64,000 nucleotides of DNA. It comes from Aeromicrobium senzhongii (GTDB taxonomy: Bacteria > Actinomycetota > Actinomycetes > Propionibacteriales > Nocardioidaceae). Positions within the stretch are counted from its first letter, which is position 1. Each line of letters starts with the position of its first letter. The stretch is from the NCBI RefSeq assembly GCF_014334735.1, contig NZ_CP060587.1:930001-994000 (forward strand), read 5' to 3'. The notes below the pieces were generated by a model. That model saw only the letters and a program-made list of their open reading frames with translations. It did no database searches and was not told the DNA's origin. Made by a program: the position numbers and the translations under genes. Shown one piece after another: positions 49,738-58,941 of the stretch.

Positions 49738-50737
<1,000 letters not shown>

Positions 50738-50760
<23 letters not shown>

Positions 50761-51205
50761 GTCCGGCGTCGAGGTCGACGTCGCCGACCTGACGTCGCTG
50801 TGCCGGTTCGTCATGCGCCGCATGCGCCTGCACCCGCAGACCGAGATGACCCTGCGCCTGGTCGACACCGACACCATCGCCGTGCTCAACGAGCAGTGGA
50901 TGGGCAAGCAGGGCCCCACCGACGTCCTGTCGTTCCCGATGGACGAGCTGACCCCCGGCGACGGTGACGGTGACCGCGGGGAGGCGGGCTACCTGGGCGA
51001 CATCGCCCTGTGCCCGCAGATCGCCGAGCAGCAGGCGCCGGCCGCGGGTCACGAGCGCGACGACGAGATGGCCCTGTTGACCGTCCACGGCATGCTGCAC
51101 CTGCTCGGGTACGACCATGCCGAGCCGCAGGAGCATGCCGAGATGTTCGGCATCCAGGGCCGGCTGCTGCTGGAGTGGGCCGACCCGGCCCTGCGGGAAC
51201 CGTGA
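50738..51205 (+). CDS. ybeY: Endoribonuclease YbeY
   Basis: A 155-residue zinc-dependent RNase for rRNA maturation and quality control. The zinc motif [11 protein letters not shown] is intact near residues 112-122, with [11 protein letters not shown] and YLGDIALCP upstream, the family core. Coupled to phoH by a 23-nt overlap and followed 4 nt later by the CorC/HlyC-like gene, exactly the phoH-ybeY-corC-like-era order seen in mycobacteria. Confidence 0.95.
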
Positions 51206-51209
51206 GCCG

Positions 51210-52493
51210 ATGACCGGCACCGGCGCCCTGTTGCTGGCTGTCGTCCTCGTCTTCCTCGCAGGTCTGCTGGTGGCGGTCGAGGCCGCGATCTCGACCTTCT
51301 CGCGCGCCCGCGCCGACGAGCTCACCGAGGAGGGCGTCAGCGGCGCCAAGCGACTCGCGCGCATCCTCGAAGACCCCGCGCCCTACCTGAACTCGGTCCT
51401 GCTGCTGCGCATCGTCTCCGAGACGGCCGGCGTGGTCCTGGTGGCCGCGGTCGTGGCCGACCGGGTCGCGGGCTACTGGCACAACGTCCTGATCGCCGGC
51501 GGCATCATGTCCGTCGTCTCGTTCGTCGCGATCGGCGTCGGGCCGCGCACCCTGGGCCGCCAGCACTCCGAGAAGATCGCCGTCGCCTCGGCCGGGCCCG
51601 TCATCTGGCTGACGGTCCTGCTGGGACCGGTGCCCCGGCTGCTGATCCACCTCGGCAACGCGCTGACCCCCGGCCGTGGCTTCGCCGAGGGCCCGTTCGC
51701 CTCCGAGGTCGAGGTCCGCGAGCTGGTCGACCTGGCCGCCGCCTCGTCGGTCATCGAGTCCGGTGAGTCCAAGATGATCCAGTCGGTCTTCGAGCTGGGC
51801 GACACGATCGTGCGCGAGGTGATGGTCCCGCGCACCGACCTGGTCTACATCGAGAGCCACAAGACCTTGCGCCAGGCGATGTCCCTGGGCCTGCGCAGCG
51901 GCTTCTCGCGCATCCCGGTCACGGGCGAGAACCTCGACGACGTCATCGGCATGGCGTACCTCAAGGACATCACCAAGCGCGTCTTCGACAACCACGCCGC
52001 CGAGACGACCGAGAAGGTCGACTCGATCTGCCGCCCCGTGGTCTTCGTGCCCGACACGAAGCCCGCCGACGACCTGCTGCGCGAGATGCAGGCCCAGCGC
52101 ACGCACGTGGCCATCGTCATCGACGAGTTCGGCGGCACGGCCGGACTGGTCACGATCGAGGACATCCTCGAGGAGATCGTCGGCGAGATCACCGACGAGT
52201 ACGACGACGAGCCGGACGAGCGCGAGCAGTTGGCCGACGGTGCGTGGCGGGTCAGCGCGCGCTTCGACGTGGACGATCTCGAGGAGCTCTTCGGCATCCC
52301 GGTGCGCGACGAGGACGTCGACTCGGTGGGCGGCCTCATGGCCAAGCACCTGGGCACGGTGCCCATCCCCGGAGCGGTCGTCGAGGTCGACGGACTGCGT
52401 CTGGAGGCACAGGCGCCGGTGGGTCGACGCAACCGGATCGGCCGTGTGGTCGTGTCCCGCGTCGAGCCGCTCGACGTGACCGCCGACGCCTGA
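51210..52493 (+). CDS. CNNM/CorC-family ('hemolysin C-like') membrane protein with CBS pair
   Basis: A 427-residue protein. Residues ~1-180 contain a CNNM-type membrane domain (about four hydrophobic segments, including TGALLLAVVLVFLAGLLVAVEAA); residues ~195-320 a CBS pair (VMVPRTDLVYIE, FSRIPVTGENLDDVIGMAYLKD, then HVAIVIDEFGGTAGLVTIEDILEEIVGEI); residues ~335-427 a CorC_HlyC transporter-associated domain. Family members move Mg/Co ions; the hemolysin name is historical. ATG at 51210 starts 4 nt after ybeY. Confidence 0.88.
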   Translation: MTGTGALLLAVVLVFLAGLLVAVEAAISTFSRARADELTEEGVSGAKRLARILEDPAPYLNSVLLLRIVSETAGVVLVAAVVADRVAGYWHNVLIAGGIMSVVSFVAIGVGPRTLGRQHSEKIAVASAGPVIWLTVLLGPVPRLLIHLGNALTPGRGFAEGPFASEVEVRELVDLAAASSVIESGESKMIQSVFELGDTIVREVMVPRTDLVYIESHKTLRQAMSLGLRSGFSRIPVTGENLDDVIGMAYLKDITKRVFDNHAAETTEKVDSICRPVVFVPDTKPADDLLREMQAQRTHVAIVIDEFGGTAGLVTIEDILEEIVGEITDEYDDEPDEREQLADGAWRVSARFDVDDLEELFGIPVRDEDVDSVGGLMAKHLGTVPIPGAVVEVDGLRLEAQAPVGRRNRIGRVVVSRVEPLDVTADA

Positions 52494-52510
52494 GCGTGAG
52501 TCCCGGGCGG

Positions 52511-52516
52511 TACATT
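52511..52516 (+). promoter_or_regulatory. -10 box TACATT before the degenerate deaminase gene
   Basis: TACATT, 6-nt spacer CGAGGC, then ATG at 52523. It would also serve era. Confidence 0.5.
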
Positions 52517-52522
52517 CGAGGC

Positions 52523-52855
52523 ATGGATCTTCCCCCAGAGGACGCGAAGCTCGTGACGCTCGCCCGGACCTCGCGAGCCCGTCTCGACGTCGCCCAGGGG
52601 GCCGCCGTCCGCGACCTCGACGGTCGCACCTACGCCGCCGCGACGGTCAACCTCGACACCCTGACGATCTCGGCCGTCGATCTGGCCGTCGCCATGGCGG
52701 TGTCCTCGGGCGCCAAGGGCCTCGAGGCCGTCGCGCTCGTGACCGAGGGCGACGTGCCCGTCGGTCTGGACGCGGTCATCGAGTTCGGCGGCGTGGGCGT
52801 CACGGTCGTGGTCGCCGATCCGAAGGGCACGGTCGACACGGTGCTGACCACATGA
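52523..52855 (+). CDS. Degenerate cytidine-deaminase-like protein preceding era
   Basis: A 110-residue protein with the cytidine-deaminase fold pattern (LVTLARTSRARLDVAQGAAVRDLDGRTYAAATVNLDTLTISAVDLAVAMAVSSGAKGLEAVALVTEG) but no His/Cys-Ala-Glu and no PCxxC zinc ligands; the whole protein lacks Cys and His. It should therefore not deaminate. A gene of this type sits in the same place, between the CorC-like gene and era, in mycobacteria. Its 3' end overlaps era by 4 nt, so it may act with Era in ribosome assembly (inference). Confidence 0.75.
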   Translation: MDLPPEDAKLVTLARTSRARLDVAQGAAVRDLDGRTYAAATVNLDTLTISAVDLAVAMAVSSGAKGLEAVALVTEGDVPVGLDAVIEFGGVGVTVVVADPKGTVDTVLTT

Positions 52856-53778
52856 GCACGCCCGAGGGATTCCGCTCCGGCTTCGCCTGCTTCGTCGGCC
52901 GGCCGAACGCGGGCAAGTCGACCCTGACGAACGCCCTGGTCGGCGGCAAGATCGCCATCACGTCGTCGCGCCCGCAGACCACGCGCCACGCCATCCGCGG
53001 GCTGGTCAACCGCGAGAACGCGCAGCTCGTCCTGGTGGACACCCCCGGCCTGCACAAGCCGCGCACCCTGCTGGGCCAGCGGCTCAACGACCTGGTCCGC
53101 ACCACGTGGGCCGAGGTCGACACCGTCGGCATGTGCCTGCCCGCGAACGAGAAGATCGGCCCGGGCGACCGTTACCTGATCAAGGAGATCGCCGCGCTGC
53201 GCCGCAAGCCGGTGTTCGCGATCGCGACCAAGACCGACCTGGTGTCGCCGGAGCGGCTGATCCAGCACCTGTCCGACATCGCCGCGGCCGGCGAGGAGGC
53301 CGGACTGACGTGGCGCGAGGTCGTGCCGGTGTCCGCCGTCTCCGGCGAGCAGGTCGACCTGCTCGCCTCGCTGCTGATCGACACCCTGCCGCAGGGCCCG
53401 GCGCTGTACCCCGAGGGACAGCTGACCGACGAGCCCGAGGCCACCTTGATCGCCGAGATCATCCGTGAGGCGGCGCTCGAGGACGTCCGTGAGGAGCTGC
53501 CGCACTCGTTGGCCGTGGTCGTCGAGGAGGTCGTCCCGCGCGAGGACCGCCCGGCCGACCGGCCGCTGCTGGACGTGCGCGCCAACGTCTACGTCGAGCG
53601 CGACAGCCAGAAGGGCATCATCATCGGCAAGAAGGGCGCCCGGCTCAAGCAGATCGGGATCGACTCCCGCGGCCAGATCGAGCGGCTCCTCGGCACGCCG
53701 GTGCACCTGGACCTGCACGTCAAGGTGGCCAAGGACTGGCAGCGCGATCCCAAGCAGCTGCGCAAGCTCGGCTTCTGA
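52852..53778 (+). CDS. era: GTPase Era
   Basis: A 308-residue essential GTPase for 30S maturation. G1 GRPNAGKST, G2 QTTRHAIRG, G3 DTPGLHKPRTLLG, G4 TKTD (actinobacterial Era has Thr where others have Asn), then the C-terminal KH domain with RANVYVERDSQKGIIIGKKGARLKQIG and KVAKDWQRDPKQLRKLGF. It binds the 3' end of 16S rRNA. The start overlaps the preceding gene (ATGA). Confidence 0.97.
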   Translation: MSTPEGFRSGFACFVGRPNAGKSTLTNALVGGKIAITSSRPQTTRHAIRGLVNRENAQLVLVDTPGLHKPRTLLGQRLNDLVRTTWAEVDTVGMCLPANEKIGPGDRYLIKEIAALRRKPVFAIATKTDLVSPERLIQHLSDIAAAGEEAGLTWREVVPVSAVSGEQVDLLASLLIDTLPQGPALYPEGQLTDEPEATLIAEIIREAALEDVREELPHSLAVVVEEVVPREDRPADRPLLDVRANVYVERDSQKGIIIGKKGARLKQIGIDSRGQIERLLGTPVHLDLHVKVAKDWQRDPKQLRKLGF

Positions 53779-53790
53779 ACCCGGCCGGAC

Positions 53791-54633
53791 TCAGCGCGGC
53801 GCGTGCTGCCGCAGGCGCTCGCTGATCCGGTCGAGCAGGGGCGAGTCGAGCTTCCAGCGCTGCCAGTACAGCGCGACGCGCGTGGTCGAACGCCCCAGCC
53901 GGGCCAGGGCGCCGGCCTCGATCCCGGCCGTCGCCTGGTCGCGAGGCAGCAGGCCCCAGCCCAGGCCGGCCTCGATCGCCGCCCGGAAGTCGTCCGAGGA
54001 CGGCACCTCGTGCACGACCCGCGGCTCGGCGTCGGTGTGCCGCCGCAGCTCCTCGTGCTGCAGCCGGTCCTTGCTGTTGAACACGACCATCGGCAGGGCC
54101 GCCCGGTCGGGGCGTCCGCCGAACCGGTCCAGCAGGCGGGGGTGGGCGACGGGCAGGTAGTGCATCGTGCCCAGCGGCGTCACCGAGCAGCCCTGGACGG
54201 GCGCCGGGTCGCTCGTGATCGCGCCGACGACCTCGCCGCGGCGCAGCAGGTCGTGGCTGTGACCCTCGTCCTCGACCCGCAGCTTCAGTGCGACGTCGCC
54301 CCAGGCGGCGACCTCGGCCAGGACCGGACGGAACCACGTCGCGAGCGAGTCGGCGTTGACCGCCAGGGCCAGGTCGGTCGGTCCGTCGTCGGTGAGGGCC
54401 TCGGCGAAGACCAGCTCCAGCTGTCGACCGAGTCGGACGAGTGCGGTGCCGGCCTCGGTGGGCGTGCACGGCGAGCCGCGGCCGACGAGCACGCGGCCGA
54501 CGGCGTTCTCGAGGGCTCGGACGCGCTGGCTCACGGCGCTGGGCGTGATGTGCAGGCGCTGGGCCGCAGCCTCGAAGGAGCCGTGATCGGCGATCGCGAC
54601 GAGGGTGGCCAGCTGGGCGGGGGAGAGGTCCAC
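53791..54633 (-). CDS. LysR-family regulator, ArgP/LysG type
   Basis: A 280-residue regulator. The N-terminal helix-turn-helix is LATLVAIADHGSFEAAAQRLHITPSAVSQRVRALENAVGR, the ArgP/IciA branch; the effector domain runs from ~85 to the end. It is divergent from a LysE-type exporter gene across 79 nt, the classical lysG-lysE arrangement in which a basic amino acid induces the exporter. GTG at 54633 starts the family-typical VDLSPAQLATLV sequence; upstream in-frame codons run into the divergent gene. Confidence 0.88.
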   Translation of the reverse strand: MDLSPAQLATLVAIADHGSFEAAAQRLHITPSAVSQRVRALENAVGRVLVGRGSPCTPTEAGTALVRLGRQLELVFAEALTDDGPTDLALAVNADSLATWFRPVLAEVAAWGDVALKLRVEDEGHSHDLLRRGEVVGAITSDPAPVQGCSVTPLGTMHYLPVAHPRLLDRFGGRPDRAALPMVVFNSKDRLQHEELRRHTDAEPRVVHEVPSSDDFRAAIEAGLGWGLLPRDQATAGIEAGALARLGRSTTRVALYWQRWKLDSPLLDRISERLRQHAPR

Positions 54634-54640
54634 CCGTCCA

Positions 54641-54657
54641 GTGAAGCATCTCTTCAC
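54641..54657. promoter_or_regulatory. Inverted repeat in the lysR/lysE divergent spacer
   Basis: GTGAAG-N5-CTTCAC, close to the regulator start. A possible regulator-binding site; a T-N11-A motif suitable for LysR binding may also lie within 54660-54680. Confidence 0.4.
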
Positions 54658-54699
54658 GATGTTCAGAATGATTCGTTGGACTTCACCCGGGCCCGGGCC

Positions 54700-54705
54700 T
54701 AGCGT
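54700..54705 (+). promoter_or_regulatory. -10 box TAGCGT of the lysE-like gene
   Basis: TAGCGT, 7-nt spacer CGACCAC, then GTG at 54713. Confidence 0.55.
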
Positions 54706-54712
54706 CGACCAC

Positions 54713-55312
54713 GTGCTGCACGCTCTCGTCACCGGGATGGTGACCGGTCTGTCCCTCATCGTCGTCATCGGCGCCCAGAACGCCTTCGTCCTGCGCCAGG
54801 GGATCAGGCGGGCCCACGTCGTCCTCGTCGTCGCGATCTGCGCGACCTCGGACGTGGTCCTGATCCTGGCCGGTGTCGTCGGCATCGGGGCGATCGTCGA
54901 CCGCGCGGGCTGGGTCATCGACGTCGTCACGTGGCTCGGCGTCGCCTTCCTGGTCTGGTACGGCATCGCGTCGATCCGGCGGGCGAGCCGCCCGGAGCGG
55001 CTGGAGGCCACCGGACGCACCGTGGGCCTGCGCCGGGCGGTCGCGCTGCAGGCACTGGCGCTGACGTGGTTGAACCCGCACGTCTACCTCGACACCGTCG
55101 TCCTGCTCGGCTCGATCGCGCAGACCCACGGGCCCGTCGACCGCTGGTGGTTCGCGGCGGGCGCGTGTCTGGGCAGCGTGGTGTGGTTCTCGTGCCTGGG
55201 CCTGGGCGCCACGAAGCTGGCGCCGTTGTTGGCTCGTCCGCGCGCCTGGCAGGTGCTGGACCTGCTGATCGGCGTCGTCATGTTCGTCATCGCCGCGAGC
55301 CTGATCTGGTGA
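54713..55312 (+). CDS. LysE/ArgO-type amino acid exporter
   Basis: A 199-residue membrane protein with five to six hydrophobic segments. The family signature LSLIVVIGAQNAFVLRQGIRR is at the N-terminus, then DVVLILAGVVGIGAIV, LALTWLNPHVYLDTVVLLG and VLDLLIGVVMFVIAASLIW. LysE/ArgO proteins export lysine or arginine and prevent toxic build-up when peptides are degraded. Regulation by the divergent LysR protein is expected. The start GTG is fixed by the adjacent -10 box. Confidence 0.9.
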   Translation: MLHALVTGMVTGLSLIVVIGAQNAFVLRQGIRRAHVVLVVAICATSDVVLILAGVVGIGAIVDRAGWVIDVVTWLGVAFLVWYGIASIRRASRPERLEATGRTVGLRRAVALQALALTWLNPHVYLDTVVLLGSIAQTHGPVDRWWFAAGACLGSVVWFSCLGLGATKLAPLLARPRAWQVLDLLIGVVMFVIAASLIW

Positions 55313-55333
55313 GTTTTGTCCGGTTCTTGCACG

Positions 55334-56362
55334 ATGGGGTCCGTGGACCCCGTCGAAGCACTGCGTGAGACCGCGTTCTGGCTCGAGCGAGAGCGAGCCT
55401 CCAGCTATCGCGTCGAGGCCTTCCGCAAGGCCGCCGCCGCCCTGGGCGACCTGCCGCCCGAGGAGATCTCCGAGCGGGCGCGGACAGGCGCGCTCGGTCG
55501 GATGAAGGGGCTCGGTCCCCGCACCACCACGGTCGTCGAGCAGGCCCTCTCCGGCGAGGTCCCGGCCTATCTGTCAGACCTGCGTGAGCGGAACACCGAG
55601 CCGCTGGCCAGCGGCGGCACCGAGGTGCGGAAACTGTTGCGCGGCGACCTGCACAGCCACTCCGACTGGTCCGACGGCGGCAGCTCGATCGAGGAGATGG
55701 CCGGCGCGGCGGCCTGGCGTGGCCGCGAGTACCAGGCCATCACCGACCACTCACCGCGCCTGACCGTCGCCAACGGTCTCAGCCGCGAGCGGCTGGAGAT
55801 ACAGCTGGAGGTCATCGCCGAGGTCGACGCCCGTCTCGACGACCTCACCTTGCTGACGGGGATCGAGGTCGACATCCACCTCGACGGCTCCCTGGACCAG
55901 GACGACGACCTGTTGGGCCGGCTCGACGTCGTGGTCGCCAGCGTCCACTCCAAGCTCGCGATGGACGCGCCCTCCATGACCCGGCGCATGCTGGCCGCCG
56001 TGGCGAACCCGCACACCGACGTGCTGGGCCACTGCACGGGTCGTCTGGTCGAGGGCGGTCGCGGCACGCGTCGCCAGTCGCAGTTCGACGCCGAGGAGGT
56101 CTTCCGGGCCTGCGCCGATCACGGCGTGGCGGTCGAGATCAACTCGCGGCCCGAGCGCCAGGATCCGCCGGACGAGCTCATCGACCTCGCGAACGAGCTG
56201 GGCTGCCTGTTCGCGATCGACACCGACGCGCACGCGCCGGGGCAGCTGGACTTCCTCGACCACGGGGCGGCCCGGGCCGCCGCCCGGGACATCGACCCCG
56301 ACCGGATCGTCACGACGTGGCCGCTCGACCGGCTGCGGACCTGGCTGGACCGCTCGCGCTGA
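55334..56362 (+). CDS. PHP-domain phosphoesterase with PolX-like helix-hairpin-helix, no polymerase domain
   Basis: A ~342-residue protein. Residues ~5-85 form a helical/HhH region similar to the start of family X DNA polymerases (ALRETAFWLERERASSYRVEAFRKAA, MKGLGPRTTTVVEQAL). Residues ~105-335 form a PHP domain with metal-binding sets LRGDLHSHSDWSDG, ITDHSP, GIEVDIH, ASVHS, LGHCTGR and DTDAHAPGQL. PHP domains of PolX proteins are exonucleases or phosphatases; here the nucleotidyltransferase palm is missing. The start could also be the ATG at 55316 or GTG at 55343. It is probably cotranscribed with the lysE-like gene. Confidence 0.8.
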   Translation: MGSVDPVEALRETAFWLERERASSYRVEAFRKAAAALGDLPPEEISERARTGALGRMKGLGPRTTTVVEQALSGEVPAYLSDLRERNTEPLASGGTEVRKLLRGDLHSHSDWSDGGSSIEEMAGAAAWRGREYQAITDHSPRLTVANGLSRERLEIQLEVIAEVDARLDDLTLLTGIEVDIHLDGSLDQDDDLLGRLDVVVASVHSKLAMDAPSMTRRMLAAVANPHTDVLGHCTGRLVEGGRGTRRQSQFDAEEVFRACADHGVAVEINSRPERQDPPDELIDLANELGCLFAIDTDAHAPGQLDFLDHGAARAAARDIDPDRIVTTWPLDRLRTWLDRSR

Positions 56363-56365
56363 CCC

Positions 56366-56815
56366 TCAGTCCATCAGCAGCGCGGCCAGCGTGCCGCCCA
56401 GCTCGGTCGCTGCGGCCAGGTGCGGCTCCACGTCCCCGGTGAAGACCAGAGGGCTGGCCGCCGGCGTCCACTGCAGGCCCGTCGTGATCGACTCCATGGC
56501 GCGCTCGGCGCCGGTCGTGTCGTAACCGCCCCGGATCCAGTACGAGAACGGCCGCTTGGCGGTGGGCTCGCGCACGTCGTCGTAGACGGTGTCGAAGAAG
56601 TGCTTGAGCGCACCCGAGAGATAGCCCAGGTTCGCGCTCGTGCCCAGCAGATAGCCGTCGGCCGCGAGCACGTCCTCGACCGTCGCCTCGAGGGCGGGCC
56701 GCACGACGACCTCGACGCCTTCGATGGCGTCGTCGCGGGCCCCGGCCAGCACCGCGTCGCCGATCAGGGACAGGCGCGGGGTCGGGCAGTGCTGGACGAC
56801 GAGGAGGCGAGCCAT
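56366..56815 (-). CDS. Flavodoxin/NADPH-dependent FMN reductase-like protein
   Basis: A 149-residue flavodoxin-fold protein: LLVVQHCPTPRLSLIGDAVLAGA (phosphate loop region), DGYLLGTSANLGYLSGALKHFFDTVYDD (flavin isoalloxazine loop), and YWIRGGYDTTGAERAMESI. It probably binds FMN and acts as a small reductase or electron carrier; the partner is unknown. GAGGAGG lies upstream of the ATG at 56815. It is convergent with the PHP gene (3-nt gap) and divergent from the MoxR gene. Confidence 0.8.
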   Translation of the reverse strand: MARLLVVQHCPTPRLSLIGDAVLAGARDDAIEGVEVVVRPALEATVEDVLAADGYLLGTSANLGYLSGALKHFFDTVYDDVREPTAKRPFSYWIRGGYDTTGAERAMESITTGLQWTPAASPLVFTGDVEPHLAAATELGGTLAALLMD

Positions 56816-56872
56816 GGCGCCACCGTATCGCCGGACTTTGTCGACGACGTGCCCGACGTTGCTCGGTGTGCC

Positions 56873-56878
56873 TACGAT
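56873..56878 (+). promoter_or_regulatory. -10 box TACGAT of the moxR operon
   Basis: TACGAT, 6-nt spacer CAGCGC, then ATG at 56885. Confidence 0.5.
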
Positions 56879-56884
56879 CAGCGC

Positions 56885-57799
56885 ATGGACTTCGCCGCAG
56901 CAGCACAGTCCGTTCTCGACAACGTCGCCACGGTCATCGATGGCAAGCAGCACGCCATCGAGACAGCTCTCGTCGTGATGCTGGCCGAGGGACATCTGCT
57001 GATCGAGGACGTCCCCGGGGTGGGCAAGACGGCCCTCGCGCGTGCCCTGGCCCGCTCGGTCGACTGCTCCGTGCGCCGCATCCAGTTCACCCCCGACCTG
57101 CTGCCCTCGGACGTCACCGGAGTCTCGGTTTTCAACCAGGCGGTGTCCGAGTTCGAGTTCAAGCCCGGCTCCGTCTTCGCCAACATCGTGATCGGCGACG
57201 AGATCAACCGGGCCTCGCCCAAGACCCAGTCCGCGCTGCTCGAGGCGATGGAGGAGCGCCAGGTCTCGGTCGATGGCACGACGTACCCGCTGCCGGCGCC
57301 GTTCATGGTCGTGGCCACCCAGAACCCGTTCGAGATGGAGGGCACCTACCTGCTGCCCGAGGCCCAGCGCGACCGGTTCATGGCCCGGATCTCCTTGGGC
57401 TACCCCGACGCCGACGCCGAGTTGGCGATGCTGCGCGACCGCGACCTGAGCGATCCGGCCGCCCTGCTCCAGCCGGTCGTGATGGCCGACGACCTGCAGC
57501 AGATGATCATCCACGTCCGCGCGGTCCACGTCGCCGAGTCGGTCGAGCGCTACATCGTCGCGTTGGCTCGAGCCACCCGCGAGTCCGGCGACCTGCGGCT
57601 CGGCGCCAGCCCGCGCGCGACGCTGCAGCTGGTCCGGGCCGCCAAGGCCCTCGCGGCCCTGCGCGATCGCGAGTTCGTGCTGCCGGACGACGTCGCCGAG
57701 CTGGCCCCACTGGTCCTGGCCCACCGCCTGGTCCCCCTGCGCGGAGGCGGCTCGACCGATGAGGTCGTCGCGGACGTGCTGCGCCGGGTCCCGGTCTGA
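56885..57799 (+). CDS. MoxR-family AAA+ ATPase
   Basis: A 304-residue AAA+ chaperone-like ATPase. Walker A DVPGVGKTALARAL (GVGKT residues 45-49), Walker B NIVIGDEINRASPKTQSALLEAMEE, sensor 1 FMVVATQNPFEMEGTYLLPEAQRDRF, and sensor 2 in the C-terminal lid LRLGASPRATLQLVRAAKAL. MoxR proteins act with VWA/DUF58 partners to remodel or activate protein complexes. The DUF58 gene starts 2 nt after this stop, then the transglutaminase gene, a widely conserved cassette. Confidence 0.93.
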   Translation: MDFAAAAQSVLDNVATVIDGKQHAIETALVVMLAEGHLLIEDVPGVGKTALARALARSVDCSVRRIQFTPDLLPSDVTGVSVFNQAVSEFEFKPGSVFANIVIGDEINRASPKTQSALLEAMEERQVSVDGTTYPLPAPFMVVATQNPFEMEGTYLLPEAQRDRFMARISLGYPDADAELAMLRDRDLSDPAALLQPVVMADDLQQMIIHVRAVHVAESVERYIVALARATRESGDLRLGASPRATLQLVRAAKALAALRDREFVLPDDVAELAPLVLAHRLVPLRGGGSTDEVVADVLRRVPV

Positions 57800-57801
57800 C
57801 G

Positions 57802-58941
57802 ATGTGGCTCACCGGTCGGTCCGTCGCCCTCATCGCCACCGCGGCGCTGAGTCTGTCGCTGGCGTTCCTGGCCGGGATCCCCGCCCTGCTCTACGTCACC
57901 GGCCTGTGCGCCGGGCTCGTGGTGGTGGCGCTGCTGCTGGCGGTGCTGGCCCGTCCCCGGCTCGAGGTCAGGCGCACGATCGAGCCCGCCATCGTCGAGC
58001 CCGACGAGCCGGTCGAGGTCGTGGTGGACCTGGCGGTGCGCTCGGGCGTCCCCGTCGTGACCGGCCGGTGGCGCGACCGGGTGCCGAGCACGGTCCTGGG
58101 CACGGCCACCGGAACCGTCCCGGTCGCGCAGGGGTCCCGGGTCCGGATCGCGTACGAAGTGCGCGGGCGACGCCGGGGCAGCCACGAGGTCGGTCCGTTC
58201 TCGGTGGTGGTCGGTGACGCGTTCGGCCTGGTCGAGCGATCGCTGAGTGCGGGGGAGCGCGACCGGTTCGTGGTCCTGCCCAGGCGCCGGGCCCTGGACG
58301 TCCGGGGCGGTCCGGCCGGCACCACGGAGGGGACGACCCGCCTGCGCGCGACCTCGGGCCTGGGCCAGGACGACGTCATCGCGCGGCCCTACCTGCCGGG
58401 CGACGCCCTCAAGCGGTGGCACTGGAAGGCCACGGCGCACCACGGCGAGCCCATGGTCCGCCAGGAGGAGTCGCAGATGCGGCCCACGATGCTGGTCGTC
58501 CTCGACGCGGATCCGCGGGTGCACGACCACGCGGGCTTCGAGTGGAGCGTCTCGGCGGCGGCCTCGGTCGTGGCGCACTACGGCGAGCGCGGCTTCGACG
58601 TCGACCTGGCCTGCGGCCCGTCCCTGGTCTCGCTGGAGTCCGGTCACGGGGTGCAGGACGCCCTCGTGACCCTGGCCCTGGCCGAGCCGGACACCGCGCC
58701 CCTGATCGTCCCGAGCCGCGAGCGCACCACCATCGTCCTGAGCGGAGCGCTCGACAGCGCGGCCGCCACCCGACTCGTCGCGGCGGTCCCGTCGCGCGAC
58801 ACGATCGCCTTCGTCGCCCGCTCCACCACGGCCGAGGCCCGCTCGGTGCTGGTCGCCGCCGGCTGGCACGTCGTCGTCCGCGACTCCGGCGACGACCTCG
58901 CCGCGACGTGGGAGACCGCGATGGGGGTGACCTCGCGATGA
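57802..58941 (+). CDS. DUF58-domain membrane protein
   Basis: A 379-residue protein: two N-terminal membrane segments (residues ~5-45), a beta-rich Ig-like region, then the DUF58 core GDALKRWHWKATAHHGEPMVRQEE (around residue 195-218), then a VWA-like region LVVLDADPRVHDHAGFEWSVSAAA. DUF58 proteins are the usual partner of MoxR ATPases; the molecular role is not settled. Its stop overlaps the next start (ATGA). Confidence 0.9.
   Translation: MWLTGRSVALIATAALSLSLAFLAGIPALLYVTGLCAGLVVVALLLAVLARPRLEVRRTIEPAIVEPDEPVEVVVDLAVRSGVPVVTGRWRDRVPSTVLGTATGTVPVAQGSRVRIAYEVRGRRRGSHEVGPFSVVVGDAFGLVERSLSAGERDRFVVLPRRRALDVRGGPAGTTEGTTRLRATSGLGQDDVIARPYLPGDALKRWHWKATAHHGEPMVRQEESQMRPTMLVVLDADPRVHDHAGFEWSVSAAASVVAHYGERGFDVDLACGPSLVSLESGHGVQDALVTLALAEPDTAPLIVPSRERTTIVLSGALDSAAATRLVAAVPSRDTIAFVARSTTAEARSVLVAAGWHVVVRDSGDDLAATWETAMGVTSR

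Noticed and set aside
52852-53778. TKTD in place of NKxD in Era G4 as an unusual mutation
   Set aside because: Thr at this position is normal for actinobacterial Era, including mycobacteria.
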